From Sapria himalayana (taxonomy: Eukaryota > Streptophyta > Magnoliopsida > Malpighiales > Rafflesiaceae): 64,000 nucleotides of DNA. The position numbers were made by a program, and so were the translations under genes. Of the stretch, positions 12,846 through 24,639 are shown in pieces (position 1 is the stretch's first letter; every line of letters starts with the position of its first letter). Where the stretch lies: assembly GCA_029783825.1 (NCBI GenBank), contig JAREIK010002618.1, positions 571,171-635,170 of the forward strand, written 5' to 3'. Below the pieces are notes generated by a model, which did not search any database, was not told where the DNA came from, and worked only from the letters and a program-made list of their open reading frames with translations.

Positions 12846-13186
12846 TAGAGGTGTCAAACGGGCAGGGCCGGTCGGCCAGGCACTGTTCAGCCGTGCCCGT
12901 GCCCGGCCCAGCACGATACAGTGCCGTGCCCTGGCCCATCTTTCCATGCTGGCACGTGAGCACAACACGTGATATTCACCAAACGTGGTCGATACGAACT
13001 GATGCCCAGCAGGCGAGGCTCGTTGAGCCCTAAAAGGGCGAAGACGCATGGCGGCGCACAACCGAAACTCTAATTTTTTAAAAAATTAGGGTTGTGTCCG
13101 ACCTGAACCTGGCAGAATCCATCAGTTTTCAAGCCGTGGGTCCGTGCCGGGCGGGCACAGAATAGTAACCATGCGGGCCATACACG
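12846..13186 (-). mobile_element. GC-rich hAT-type miniature element, copy 2 (one end lost)
   Basis: One end is TAGAGGTGTCAA at 12,846, immediately after GTGATGAG of repeat U. A1 and A3 keep the uninterrupted sequence at this point. The internal order is the reverse of copies 1 and 4: the TTAGGGTT hairpin (13,065-13,093) and the CCCTAAAAGGGCGAAGACG phrase are in opposite sense. The far end lacks its inverted repeat and some host bases, so about 90 bp seem deleted. The overlapping open frames on both strands here are GC-content artefacts. Confidence 0.75.
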
Positions 13187-13854
13187 ACAAATACATATGT
13201 AATGTTTCCAACACATTTACACATATGAGAAACATATCCTACTCAATCCAAAATAGTGATTTTTTCAGAATCTCATGATTCTACAAATAAATTTCAATAA
13301 ACATAAATATAAAGTTAGAATTGAGTTATCTTGAAAGACATATCATATAAAAAAAACTAACATAGATAACCAAGATTTAGCAAGACACAATAAAGTGAGA
13401 AGGACATAAGCTAAATACTACCATAACTAATGAATTTCAAATATTTATCTTTTGCTACAATAATATTTTCAAAAGAAGAAAAGAATATAATAGATATGAT
13501 ATGATTATATCTAAAATGAGTATTAACTCATGTGTTAATTATTTATACATTTAGAATATGAATATATGTAAAAAAGCCAAAGATATCTAAAAGAAGTCGA
13601 GGATCTATAACAAAATTAAAAATGAATTTGATATACTCATATCTCTAGTAAATGTAGGTATTATAATGAATTACATTTTATGAAGACCCTTTGATAAATT
13701 TGATAAGGTTTGTCTTTTTTTAATATTGTGTCAAAATTTTGATTTTTTCTCTAAAGAATATTGAGCACCACAAGCATAACACCAGCATTACATGAATACT
13801 ACACAAACATCATACAAACCCCACACAAGCTTCACACTAATAAATAAATAAATA

Positions 13855-13892
13855 CAACACACACACACACACATAGAGAGAGAGAGAGAAGT
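13855..13892. repeat. Compound (AC)n-(AG)n microsatellite
   Basis: A CA run passes directly into an AG run, at the microsatellite position of repeat U. Confidence 0.9.
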
Positions 13893-14689
13893 ATATATAT
13901 ATGTTTAGTTTATATAAATACCATATATATGTTTATATATATACACACACTTTTATGTATGCATAGCACCTTATCTTATAAAATTGGACCAGATTTAAAT
14001 AGATTTTAGAGTTTTATGCAAGCATATAATTCAATGAGTTAGTTATTTTATTGATAAAGTATTTTTTGGTATAATTTTGACTAATTTTAATTTTCTAAAA
14101 TTTAAGATTAATGGAAAACATCATTACTCTTAACTTTGTGACTTTTATTGTGTGCCTGACAATTAATTCAAATTTAATTGTAGAACCAAAATTTTTTTGA
14201 AATTTCAAGAAAAACATAAGAGTTAATTTACTTGGAATAAAAACAAATTGATAAAATTGCATAATATTAATGATCTTAAAAAATGTTACATAAAAGACCC
14301 TTTATATTTGTATCATATTTGTATCATATTTGTATCATATCATTATAAGATACATTTAGAGAATCAATATCCTTTATATTTGCATCAATCAAAAAGTTAC
14401 TTAAAAGTTATTCTTTGATTAAATATACTTCTAGTCTTGTACCACACATGCTTCCTATATAAAGTAATTCATGGATTAAAATTATTTTTTTACATGCAAT
14501 AAACTTATTTGACAATTGATATGCCAATATTAAAGTATCAAAAATGTATTTTGTAAGTACATTACTTTTTTGTTAATTTATTTGTTTCACCTAAATTAAA
14601 ATTACGAATATAAAAATTTACAATTAATTTCTAGGATTCTAAACAAAAATTAGTTACCAATCAAATTTTGATAATTTGCATGGAACAAT

Positions 14690-16190
14690 ATTATTTAAAC
14701 AAGGGCATCTAGTTGGAACTAAAATTAGAATTACAAATCAATTTACAAATTCCAGACAGTTTTTATGAACACTAGATAAGGGACTTATGGTATAGTGCAC
14801 ACAAAAAATTATTAATGAAAAAAATAATTAAATTTTTAGATATTTTTGTTTTTATTCGCAAATAATCATAAATCTAAATTTGTTTGACGGAACATCAATA
14901 AATTTTTAAAAAAAATTTAAAGAAAAATAAATTTCAAATTAAAAAAACTATAGTTTTATAATTCCAAAAGTAGTTTTCATATTTTTTAAAAATCAAAAAC
15001 TTATGTGTTCATATAAACATATATACTTATAAGTGTATATAAATGTATATATAAACCTATATACCATATATATAAACATATAAAAAAAATATACCCACAT
15101 GCATATAAAAATTGTTTATGTGTGTGTGTTTATATATGCTATGTATAGAAATATAATAAAACCATTTATATACATATATGTTTTTTTATATTATATTATA
15201 TTATATTATATAATTTATATGTGTGTGTGTGTGTGTGTTTGTTTGTTTGTTAGATTTGTTTTTTTTAACATTAGTACCGTCTTAGCACTCGGGTAATCTC
15301 ATTTTTCTTAAATATTTGAAGTTAGTCTTGATTTCTTGTAAATAAATTTAAGTGTGCAAGAGGTTTAAAGTTCAAGGCAGAAAGAGAAGGCAATGCAATG
15401 AAGATAAATGAAAGTAAAGAGATAAAAATGATAGACAAAAAGTGTAAGTAGTAAGAGGGAAACATAACATATATCGATGTGTTATATTGGGTATAAATAA
15501 GATGCATAATACTTATATATACAACATGTGTAAGACATAAATAACAACTTTGGCTTATAATATGGCATACATGCATACATGCATACAATAAATCATTATG
15601 AATTATCAAATTCATTAATAAATCAATATAATTGCATTTCCACTACTACAATGAATAAAGATTTACACAAACATGTGATTTGAGCATTTTCCTTTCATTA
15701 CAAATTTAAATGCTTATGTAATTCCTCGTTCCAAAGCACAAAAAAGAATTTGTAAATTTCTCAAAATAAAAATTACAGCAACACTCATAAGTACTGTGTT
15801 TGAGAGGAATAAAATGGCTAATGATTGTAATTATCACTATGCCAGAGAAAAAAGATATACCACCCCATCGCTCATCACAACTATAAATTGTAAATATCGC
15901 CATCCATTTTAATATTTTTTGATAATAGATTTATGAATAATCAAACAATTCACTTCCAATGAGAAATTACATACAAATACTATTATAAAAATAGAACACA
16001 CAAAAATAATTTAAAAATATAAAATTCTACTTTTAAGACAATAAAATAAATAATATAATAAGAGAAATACAAGCAAAAATAGAGATTGGGATGCTTTTCA
16101 AAGGAGAGGGAACATACTTTTATAGAAGAAAAATCAGAAATCTCAAAAGAATTTCCGATGTGGCCTATGTGATTTTTCGCCTAACCCTGC
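14690..16190. other. AT-rich DNA, probably including the lost 3' LTR of the next copia
   Basis: It holds ATATT, GT and GTTT runs at 15,181-15,250 and no coding motif. The part next to 16,200 should be the polypurine tract and 3' LTR of the copia on the minus strand, but I could not fix an edge. The 97-codon minus frame at 15,322-15,615 shows no known motif. Confidence 0.45.
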
Positions 16191-16199
16191 CATGACATT

Positions 16200-18300
16200 C
16201 TTTCATTTTAAATCACCTTTTTCACTTGTCTATACTTGCATATGTTCTTGCTCCAAATGAAGTTCTAATCCATCCAAACTTCCTTCTTCAACTTTCTCTC
16301 ATAGAAAATAATATTGTACTCTGATATATTTTGTCTTCAAGTAAATTACTAGATTTTTTGTTATGTGTAGAACACTCTGACTATCACAAAATAAAGTAAT
16401 ATCTTTTTATTTGTGTACAAGCTCTTCCAATATTATCTACAACCAAATTTAGTTTTTACTGGCTTTTGTAGTTGAACATACTCTTTTATCATAGAAGTAC
16501 ATACAATAGATTGTAACTTTGAAATACAACTTATAACCCATCTAGCAAGAGTAAAAATATAGCCCATGGTAGACTTTCTATTATCAGAATCCAAAGCACA
16601 ACCTGCATCAACATAGCCTATGACAATAAGGTCCAAACATCGATAACATAATGAAGCATTTGAGGTTCCTTTAAGAAACCTTAGAATCCTTTTCATAGTA
16701 CTCCAAAATTTAATGTCAGGATTTGTCATGAATTGACTAACCACTCCCAATGCTTACACAATGTCTGGTCTTGTACAAATCAATACAAATATTAAACTTT
16801 CCACTACTGATACAAATTATACTCAAAACATTTTTTTTCTCATATTTTGAGCTTTGACATAGACTTGAGGATAATTTGAAATTATCTGTAAGTGAGATAG
16901 AAATTGGCTTACTACATTCATGCTGAAGCATTAAAAAATCTTTTTAACTTGAGAAAGCCAAATCTTTCTGTTATTTTTGTCATGATAAATCTACATCCTT
17001 ATACTTTTGTTTTCTAGTCCAAAGTCCATCATATCAAACTCCCAAGCCAACTATGCCTTCAATTCTTAATTGATATTTGTTTGGAACTGCTACCAACATG
17101 TCATCCATACACAATAATAAAATAATAAAATCATTTTTATTCTCAACCCAATTATAGTACATACAATAGTCTAAACTGAGTCTATTGTACCTAAGTCTAA
17201 TGATGAAGGATTCTAATCATTTATACTAATACCTTGGTGCTTGTCCTAGACCATTTACAGATTTGTTTAACTTACAAATTAAGTTCTCTATACCAGTTTT
17301 AGCAAATTATTTTAGCTAATGCATATAAATTTCTTCTTCAATTTTTCTATGAAGTAATATAATTTTCACATCCGACTACTCCAAATGTAAATCAAATGTA
17401 GCACACATGGTCATTACTACTCTAATTGTCTTAATATGAATCACTGGCAAAAAAATCTCATTAAAGTCAACACCTTCTTTCTGAGCATATCCTTTTACCA
17501 TCAATCTTGCATGATATCCTGCTTAATCTTTTAAACCCATTTGTGACTAATAACTTTTCTTCCTAATAGTAATGATATTAGCTTTTTAAGTCTTATTCTT
17601 GTGTAGAGCCTCAATTTCTTCTTTCATTACTATCATCCAAAGAAATGCATTTGGATTATTTGAAGATTCATGAAATGATGAAGGTTCTCCATCATTTTTT
17701 AGAAAGCAATATGAAATATTTCTCTCCATAACATATTAAGAGTATCAAGTTGGCAGCCTTCTATCACATGTTGGTCGACTAACTTTTAGAACTTTGAACT
17801 CGACTTGCTCTTGTACTTCGTGCTCTGGTTCTTTCCCCATAGATATTAGAATATTGTGTCTGATTATTTTCCACTTGTATAGTGATAGTTTATGAAACTT
17901 CTTTTAACATACTATCATTATCATACATTTTTTAGTTGATTTTCTACAAAGATTACATCTTTACTGATAATTACCTTATCGTAGTGGGATCCCATAAGTG
18001 CAACCCATTCACACCTTCAGCTTACCCTAAAAATATATACTTTCTGAATTTCAGATTAAACTTTATTCTTGCTTGGGGATTGTACATCAGATATGCAGGA
18101 CATCCAAATAAGTATAAAATAGAGTAGTTTATCAGCTTACTAGTTCACATCTCCATTAGTATCTTCGAATCAATTGCAATTGATGATGATAGATTTATCA
18201 CATAACATACAATAAGTAGTTGAAATGGGCCACCCAAACATAAGGGTATGACACAATGAATTAATGGCATTCAGTGCTAACATGGGGAATAAATAGTTGA
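16200..18300 (-). mobile_element. Ty1/copia pol remnant (integrase end to RNase H)
   Basis: On the minus strand: IDSKILMEM and YLFGCPAYLMYNP-type sequence near 18,150, GVNGLHLWDP near 18,010 and VISKDVIFVEN near 17,960 (integrase C-terminal part); RLMVKGYAQKEGVDFNEI near 17,490; SDVKIILLHRKIEEEIYMH near 17,370; an intact CMDDMLVA RT box at 17,090-17,113; then an open 105-codon frame at 16,433-16,750 with MKRILRFLKGTSNASLCY and RKSTMGYIFTLA (RNase H), and FCDSQSVLHITKNL near 16,400. Gag and protease are not recognised upstream. The RT active site and long open RNase H frame make it the least decayed copia here, but frameshifts remain. Confidence 0.92.
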
Positions 18301-18309
18301 AATGCAGAT

Positions 18310-18825
18310 CAATTCATTTTATTTACTTTCTGTTCCAAGGAACTCTTTATGATTCATACAGAAAAAAAATTTCTCAATATCTAAATCCATTCAATGAAGA
18401 TTTTTCTTAGATTTGTAATCACCTATGGATGACATAAAGTGAAGAACAAGGTGATTGTGCCTTGCTGAATCATTAGATTTCGTGTGATTTTATCCTGTTT
18501 AAATTCACTACTACAATTACAACATAAAAAGTAACTAACTCTTATTTAGATTTATGCTTCTGATGATCAAAGTTCTAGTTCCAAACAAAATGACTCAAAT
18601 AAAAGCTATTCTACTCGAGATCTAGGCTAAAAGAAGGGAAAAGAAAATCAAGTAGTGTCACCAGCTACTAGTCACCTGGGTCACCTACCGAACCCATGTT
18701 TAGGAAATAAAATTGTTTTTATAAGGTCTATGTTAGCCCTAATTTCTATGATAATATTTGTAAAAATCCTGAATGATTAGCCCAACTTTAAAGTTTTTGG
18801 CATGATCTCACATCACTTTTTCTCT
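18310..18825. other. Non-coding stretch between copia and minisatellite
   Basis: It may include the 5' part of the copia integrase or gag, but no frame gave a convincing motif. Confidence 0.35.
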
Positions 18826-18829
18826 CGGT

Positions 18830-19200
18830 TCACTATCACAACCAACTTTCGATATCATGAACAAATGTTGATGTAATGACAAAGTCTATTGTCATGACCA
18901 AATGATAATATTATGACCAAATTCTACTTCATGACCAAATATGCTGTTACAACTAAATATGTATGTCAATACCAAATGTTGATGTCATGACCAAATATTG
19001 ATGTACTGACCAAATGTTGATGTCACGACTAATTATGATGTTTTGACCAATTCTACTATTATAACCATATCTACTATCACAAACAAATCTATTGTCATGA
19101 CTAAATATTGATGTCATGAGCAAATATTAATGTCACGACCAATTATGATTTCTTGACTATATTCAACTGTCACGACCAAATATATTGTCACAAACTTGCC
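18830..19200. repeat. Degenerate ~19-bp minisatellite, ATGACCAAATNTTGATGTC-type
   Basis: Units such as GACCAAATGTTGATGTCAT and GACCAAATATTGATGTACT recur through the stretch with substitutions and small indels. Related GTCATGAC/GTCATAAC phrases recur near 7,930, 57,700-57,900 and 58,650-59,040. Non-coding; it lies just upstream of the gypsy element and may be part of its LTR. Confidence 0.7.
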
Positions 19201-19604
19201 ATGATCATTCTTTCTTGGAGCCTAAAAAATACATTGTGATCAACTTTATTTTTCCTCCATGATGATTGCAACATCAATCACTGATTATGACTTGATTTTG
19301 ATTCTTCCTCTAATTTTTATTGTAATATAGTTGATTTTGTTACGACACAAATGAATTAACCAATTTCTTAGATTTCTACTATCAATTTCCTTCTTCTTGC
19401 TGAAAACTTTCAAAACTATGAGAAGAGTAAATTTATAATATTTATCCATGAAATACATCTCCTAAATATGAAAAAATATTAGAAAAATGTAATAAAACAT
19501 TGATTACTTTTTGGCTCATCAATGATACATCTAATTGATTGACACCTTGGAGAGCCTATCAGTTATACCTAGAGATCAAACTTGTGACCCCATCCCAATT
19601 CTAT
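19201..19604 (+). other. Presumed 5' LTR end of the gypsy element
   Basis: It immediately precedes the primer binding site at 19,605, so it should be 5' LTR, but no similarity to the region after 23,770 was seen by eye. The LTR length is unknown. Confidence 0.35.
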
Positions 19605-19618
19605 TGGTAACAAAGCCA
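19605..19618 (+). promoter_or_regulatory. Gypsy primer binding site
   Basis: TGGTAACAAAGCCA matches the initiator tRNA-Met complement TGGTATCAGAGCCA at 12 of 14 positions and lies at the right distance before gag. Confidence 0.7.
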
Positions 19619-19829
19619 CAAATTATGAGGCTCTAATATGACATACAATCTTACACGTGAATATACATACATAATTTCTTATTAAAATGATCATCAAAAC
19701 TCATTTTAATACTATGATATTTTAATAGTAGTTGAGGCATTACAATACCAACTTGATAACCAAACAATGATAGTTCACCAAACTCTTCAACAATATATAG
19801 CCACCATCAATTCTCATTTGGAAGATTTC

Positions 19830-20640
19830 TACTCTCAACTTTAGGGAACATCACAACATTCACTAAGCAGTTTGAATCACATATGACCATCACCATCTAT
19901 TATTTCTAGTTCCACTATGGATCTTGAACTTTTATCAATTTGGCATTCTATGAAAATAAAGATACCCAAATTTAATGGTATTAATCTTAATGGTTGTACT
20001 TATCAAATTGAGAAATTTTTTTATTTTCATTGCACCGTAGATCATCTCGAACTACATATTGTTGTCTTCCACTTAGAAGCATGAGCATCGACATGGTATC
20101 AAAGCATGAAGTCTAATCACTTCCTCACCACTTGAAAAGAATTTTTGTATAATATGAAATTATGTTTTGGTGTCTCTCTTTATGAAGACTATCAAGGAAA
20201 ATTATCTAAACTTACTCAAACTTATTCTATGGCTTAATTTCAAACTAAATTTAGCATATGTGTATAAACAAGTTTTTGGGTAAGTTAGATCCACCACCTA
20301 TTTCTTTTGTTGTCACTGGCTTGTATCTAGATATTTGTCATGAGCTTCTAATGTCTAGAACCACATTATTGATGGGAAATTTTGTGTTAGTATATGTATT
20401 TGAAACCCATATCTAGGACACCAAACACATTGATTGACAAAAGTTTAAAGTGTCTTCCAAGTCTTCTATGAGTCACTCCATATCCACAAAATAAACAATT
20501 ATTCAGACTATCAAATCATCCATGGTACCATCACTACTTTATCTTTTCCAAATTCCTTACTTCAACAAAAAATTCTTTTGATCTTGTCTCAATATTGCTC
20601 ACACCAAACTTATATGTTAGTCATCTCTGTTCAACTAACT
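19830..20640 (+). pseudogene. Ty3/gypsy gag remnant
   Basis: The plus strand reads IKIPKFNGINLNGCTYQIEK (near 19,960), then ASTWYQSMKS (near 20,090), SLYEDYQGKLSKLTQTYSM (near 20,180-20,240), which is the capsid fold signature of plant gypsy gag, with a decayed C-terminal half. Several stops occur. A zinc knuckle was not found. Confidence 0.85.
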
Positions 20641-20779
20641 TCCAGTCAAAAAGGAGAAGGATTTGTGTAATAATTATGATAAAATATGGATCCCCAATCA
20701 TCATTTCTATAGTAAATTTGTATTACTATTAGGTAATTATGACTATAGTTATGAAGAGTAAATTCAAGAGTTGGATGGA

Positions 20780-21070
20780 CTCCATGTTTTACTCCTTCAT
20801 GGATCAATCCATTACCAGGGATATTTCTAGCTTTCATGCTCATGTTATGCATGGTCATTTTTGTTCTTTATGGTTGTTGGGTGAATGTGGGTTTCAGGGT
20901 TTCCATGTCTTAATTGTCAGTGGTAGCACCCATAACTTGATCAACTATCTACTACAAGGACTTTTGGGTTTTCAATTCAAGATATTACCTATTTTACAGT
21001 CTATATTACAAAGAAAATTTTCTTTTATAAGTGCAATAATGCCTTTTTATCATTGTAGTGACATCTTTTC
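20780..21070 (+). pseudogene. Ty3/gypsy protease remnant
   Basis: The 111-codon open frame at 20,739-21,074 contains ISSFHAHVMHGH and LIVSGSTHNLIN. The family site is D-S/T-G-S-T-H-N-F; here the catalytic aspartate is replaced by valine (GTC where GAC or GAT is expected). The protease would be dead even if translated. Confidence 0.85.
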
Positions 21071-21129
21071 ATAATAATTTGTTTGTGTTACCTATTGAAG
21101 AATCTGATATTATTCTTCGCATTCAATGG

Positions 21130-22290
21130 ATCTAACAATTGACCTATGTATCTCATGATTCTATTGCTCTTACTATCGAATTTGTTTGGTATGGAAAAAT
21201 ATTTTTGCTCAGGGGTGAGGTGTCTCTAACCCCAAGATTAATCATAGCTTATTTGAGCTACATAATCTACCATCTAAATTGGATTATGTTACATCTCAAG
21301 TTGTTTGTCCAAATGACTTATAATTTCCTATTATCATACCCATGGCTATTTTGAGTTTACTGTAAAAATATGCAGTCTTATGTTTTTTTTACCAATAGGC
21401 CTCCCTCCCAAACAAGCAGTGGACCATAAAATTTTTTTGCTGCCTCACACAAAGCCCATAAATATTCAACCCTATCGATACCCTCATCTTCAAAAAAATG
21501 AAATGAAAAAGATAATTACTGACATGTTGACACAAAGCAATATATACCCAAGCCAATTTCCATTTTATTCTTTGGGTTTTTTTTGTTAAAAAGACACATG
21601 GTTCATTTATTTAATATGGAAATGCTATCACTATTAAGGAAAGGGTTCCAATTCCCACCATTGATTATCTTTTGGATGAATATGGAAATGCTACCAATAT
21701 TTACTAAGTTAGACGTGTGGGCTTGTTAGCATTAGATTCATGTGCATGATCATAATATCTACAAGACTGCATTTCAAAACCATGATGGACACTATGAATT
21801 TCTCATAATACCATTTGGTTTTTTTAATGTCCCTTCTAATTTTGGAGCTATCATTAACCAAATATTTAGGCATTCATTCAATGGTATGCTTCTATTGCTA
21901 CTTCTATAACATAACTACTTTGCAAGGACAAATTTAAATGGACTTCTAATGCATCTTTTACCTTTGGTGCTCTCAAACTTACAATTGCTGAAGTACTAGG
22001 TTTATGTCTATCGAATTTTCCAATGGAATTTATAGTTGAGATGGATGCATCCAATGTTGACACCAATGTTATTTTTATTCAACACTATTCATCCATTTTC
22101 TTTTTTAGCCATAAGTTAGTTCAAAAGGAGAGAGAGAATCTTTCACTTATATCAAAAACCTCCATGCAATTTTAGAGGCTATAAAAAATGGTATTCATAT
22201 TTATTGGGGCATTTCTTTGTCATTGCTTAGACCAAAGAGCATCAAAAAACACATCCAACAAGTTTTTCAAACAATAGAATAATAAAGAAA
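21130..22290 (+). pseudogene. Ty3/gypsy reverse transcriptase and RNase H remnant
   Basis: The plus strand gives GLPPKQAVDHKIFLLPHTKP and NIQPYRYPHLQKNEMKKII (near 21,400-21,520), FTKLDVWACWH and YKTAFQNHDGHYEFLIIPFG (21,690-21,820), then SNFGAIINQIFRHSFNGM. The frame then jumps to YASIATSIT*LLCKDKFKW and FPMEFIVEMDASNVDTN (RNase H). The palm segment with the F/YxDD catalytic box and the thumb are missing, so the join near 21,890 is an internal deletion of roughly 300 bp or more. QRASK near 22,240 recalls the DQRSLK box. Confidence 0.9.
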
Positions 22291-22329
22291 TATGTTATAG
22301 GAGTTTATAAAAGTTTTATTGGTTATTAT

Positions 22330-23600
22330 AACATTAAAAGAACACTTGTTCGTCTCTATATGGTATTTTTTTGGACTCACATGCACAAAAACATAGAGAA
22401 ATACTTGGCTAATTATTTAATTTGCCTACAAATTAAATCTTCTAGCTAAGCTCATGTGGGTCTCTTGCAATCATTTCCAATTCCCTCATTGGTTTGGGAA
22501 GATGTTATTTATGATGTTTTATGGGTTCACCTTCTTCACATTCTTACATGATGATTATTATGGGTGTGATTGATTGCCTCACAAAATTACCTAATTTCAG
22601 GCCACTACTAATATCATTGGTGGCTATCAAAATTACTAGATTATTTGCTAGCATTGTGTTCAAATTCCATAGTTTCTCTCATTCTATCATCTCAGAAAGA
22701 AATCCAATTTTTATTGGTTATTTTTGGAAGAAACTTTAAAAATTAATTTAGTACTAAGCTTTGCCACATCTCAGCTTATCACCACTAAACTAGTGGACAT
22801 TCTGATGTGGTAAACAAAAGCATTGAACAAGATCTTCGTGCCTTCAGTCAGGATAAAGAGACCATGTGGGTTGGTCTTCTTTGATGGGTAGAGTTTTGAT
22901 ATACTTCAAATTATCACAGTGTTATTAAAATGTCTCATTTTCAAACTCTTTTTGGTAGCCTTCTGCCCTCATTTCCTCTGTATTACTATGGAAATATAAT
23001 GTATTGTCATGCTCTCCCAAGCATAATTTTCGCAATGCTCAGTATCATATGGGACAAAAGGAAAATACTTTTCTACCCATCACCATGACATAGAGCTTGC
23101 TATTAATGATAAGGTTTATGTTTGTTTACAACCTTACAAATAGTTTTCTGCTACTCTTGGATATTTTTGCCAAATTCGCCAAAAAATATTATTTCCCATT
23201 TTGAAAATCGATCAAGTCACTTATCATGTAGACTTTCCCCATGATCAAAAATACATCTAGTCTTCTACATTTTTGCTCTTAGGCCATTCTATGGGAACAT
23301 ATTAAGAAGGTGTCTATTCCTTGCCTATGTTGACCATTTACAATCAACCTCTCTCTATCCTATGGAAACATATTTAAAATAATAAACATATTAAGAAGGT
23401 GTATATTTTGTGGAAACATACTACTTTATAAGATCAATAACTAAGACATCAAATCCAGATGTATCATGCTGAACAAGTTACTTTTTCAAGAGCAGCGGAA
23501 TGACACATCCTTTATGATCCAATTAGATAACCAAAGCCCAGCCTACATAATGCCTTTTGCAAGTCTTTTTCCCAACAAGCCCATTCATGTGAAGAAAACC
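22330..23600 (+). pseudogene. Ty3/gypsy integrase remnant
   Basis: It shows a zinc-finger tail CLQIKSSS*AHVGLLQSFPI (near 22,420-22,480), the core piece SHSIISERNPIFIGYFWKKL (22,675-22,735), and TSGHSDVVNKSIEQDLRAFS near 22,790-22,850 followed by TMWVGLL. IKMSHFQTLFGSLLPSFP follows near 22,930. These match the STAYHPQT-DGQTE region of gypsy integrases. The C-terminal tail to 23,600 is weaker; no chromodomain claim is made. Confidence 0.88.
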
Positions 23601-23774
23601 CCTAGCCAAACGAAGGATTATGTTTTTTGATGAATACAAAAATTATTTACCTCTCTCATCTGGATGAATCTTTTCTTCAAAATCTTTTGTAATATATTTC
23701 TCTATTCTAGCATTTTGAGATAACACTCACTCGAAGAGCATTTATGCCTAGGTTTTTTTGTAGAGAAGGGGGTC

Positions 23775-24330
23775 ATACTCTTTTGCTGCAGGTTTATTAT
23801 ATTTTATGTCCAATGATTTAATGGTTAAATTCTATTTTTTGCATGTTTATTATATGGAAATTTTTATTCAACTTAATTATTAGTTTATGCAATATTGTTG
23901 TAACAACTAGACATGTCATTATGAATGAAGTTCTCATTAATATTTTTAAAATTTAAAGAATTTTTTTTAACTTTTTATTTTTGTACCAAAAATAGAGTAT
24001 TAATTTTTTAATAAAAAATATATGTAAATGGCATAAAAAAATTAATTTTGACAAAGACAATAACCTCATTTGATAATTTGATATAAATTATGCTAATAAT
24101 ATTATAACAAGAGTATCATTTATTTATATATTATTTTCTACGAATTATGAACTATGTGATTATTGATGAATGTTTACTTAAAAATATTACCAATGATAAA
24201 TGTTAATTTTGTTGTAAAAAAGCCTAATAAAAACATAAGTATACTTTATTATTTAGTTCTACTACATTTTCTTTTATATATCACTAATGTTGCAATTTAG
24301 ATAGTTTATATAATATTTATTTTTTATATA
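23775..24330. other. Presumed gypsy 3' LTR and AT-rich DNA
   Basis: It starts right after the polypurine-like tract. No LTR end pair could be matched and there is no coding signal. Confidence 0.35.
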
Positions 24331-24620
24331 TTTTAATAATGATTCTTAAATTTGATGTATTGATATTTAATTTTTAAATTAATTATTTTTAGATTATCAA
24401 TTTGTTATATTTTGAAGTTAAATTTTTAATATTAATAATAATTATAAATTTGATAAACATTTATATTTTATATATTTCAAATTTTTATAAATTTGAAATT
24501 TGTATATCTTAACTTTCTAGTAGTTATTTTATATTTAAAATATTTTCAATTTTATTATATTTATTATTTCTAAATTTGAATGATTTATAATTTTTAATAA
24601 TTTATGATTTTATTATGATA
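24330..24620 (-). repeat. Repeat U fragment A5
   Basis: Follows 8,940-9,200 closely in order: AATGATTCTTAAATTTGATGT, TAATTATTTTTAGATTATCA, TTTGTTATATTTT, TTTATAAATTTGAAATTT. Only this middle block of U is present. Confidence 0.6.
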
Positions 24621-24639
24621 TATAATTTTTATGATTAGG

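Larger units (their letters stand above)
12770..14680 (-). repeat. Dispersed repeat U, copy A2 (internally deleted)
   Basis: Same order as A1 and A3, but a GC-rich element replaces a few bases at 12,846-13,186, and the block that should follow the microsatellite (A3 39,870 to 40,800), including the 35-bp core, is missing at about 13,960. An 11-bp unit ATATTTGTATC is repeated three times at 14,304-14,336, in this copy only. Confidence 0.7.
19605..23770 (+). mobile_element. Ty3/gypsy retrotransposon internal region, inactive
   Basis: Plus strand, in order: primer site, gag, protease, RT, RNase H, integrase, and a GAGAAGGGGGT polypurine-like tract at 23,764-23,774. The protease-RT-RNase H-integrase order is diagnostic for gypsy. 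The tail after integrase has the LQPY and P.HPVFH-like pattern of plant chromovirus-type elements, but a chromodomain could not be confirmed. Many stops, and a deletion that removes the RT active site. Confidence 0.93.

Noticed and set aside
12831..13061. Overlapping open frames on both strands (60-76 codons) in a GC-rich patch
   Set aside because: They lie inside a miniature transposon; openness on both strands follows from high GC, and no family motif is present.
15322..15615. 97-codon minus-strand frame with hydrophobic stretches
   Set aside because: It sits where a copia 3' LTR is expected, and the hydrophobic residues follow from T-rich codons. No motif.
18830..19200. Regular short repeats that could suggest a CRISPR array
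   Set aside because: Units are degenerate, contiguous and without unique spacers; the context is plant transposons with no cas genes. It is a minisatellite.
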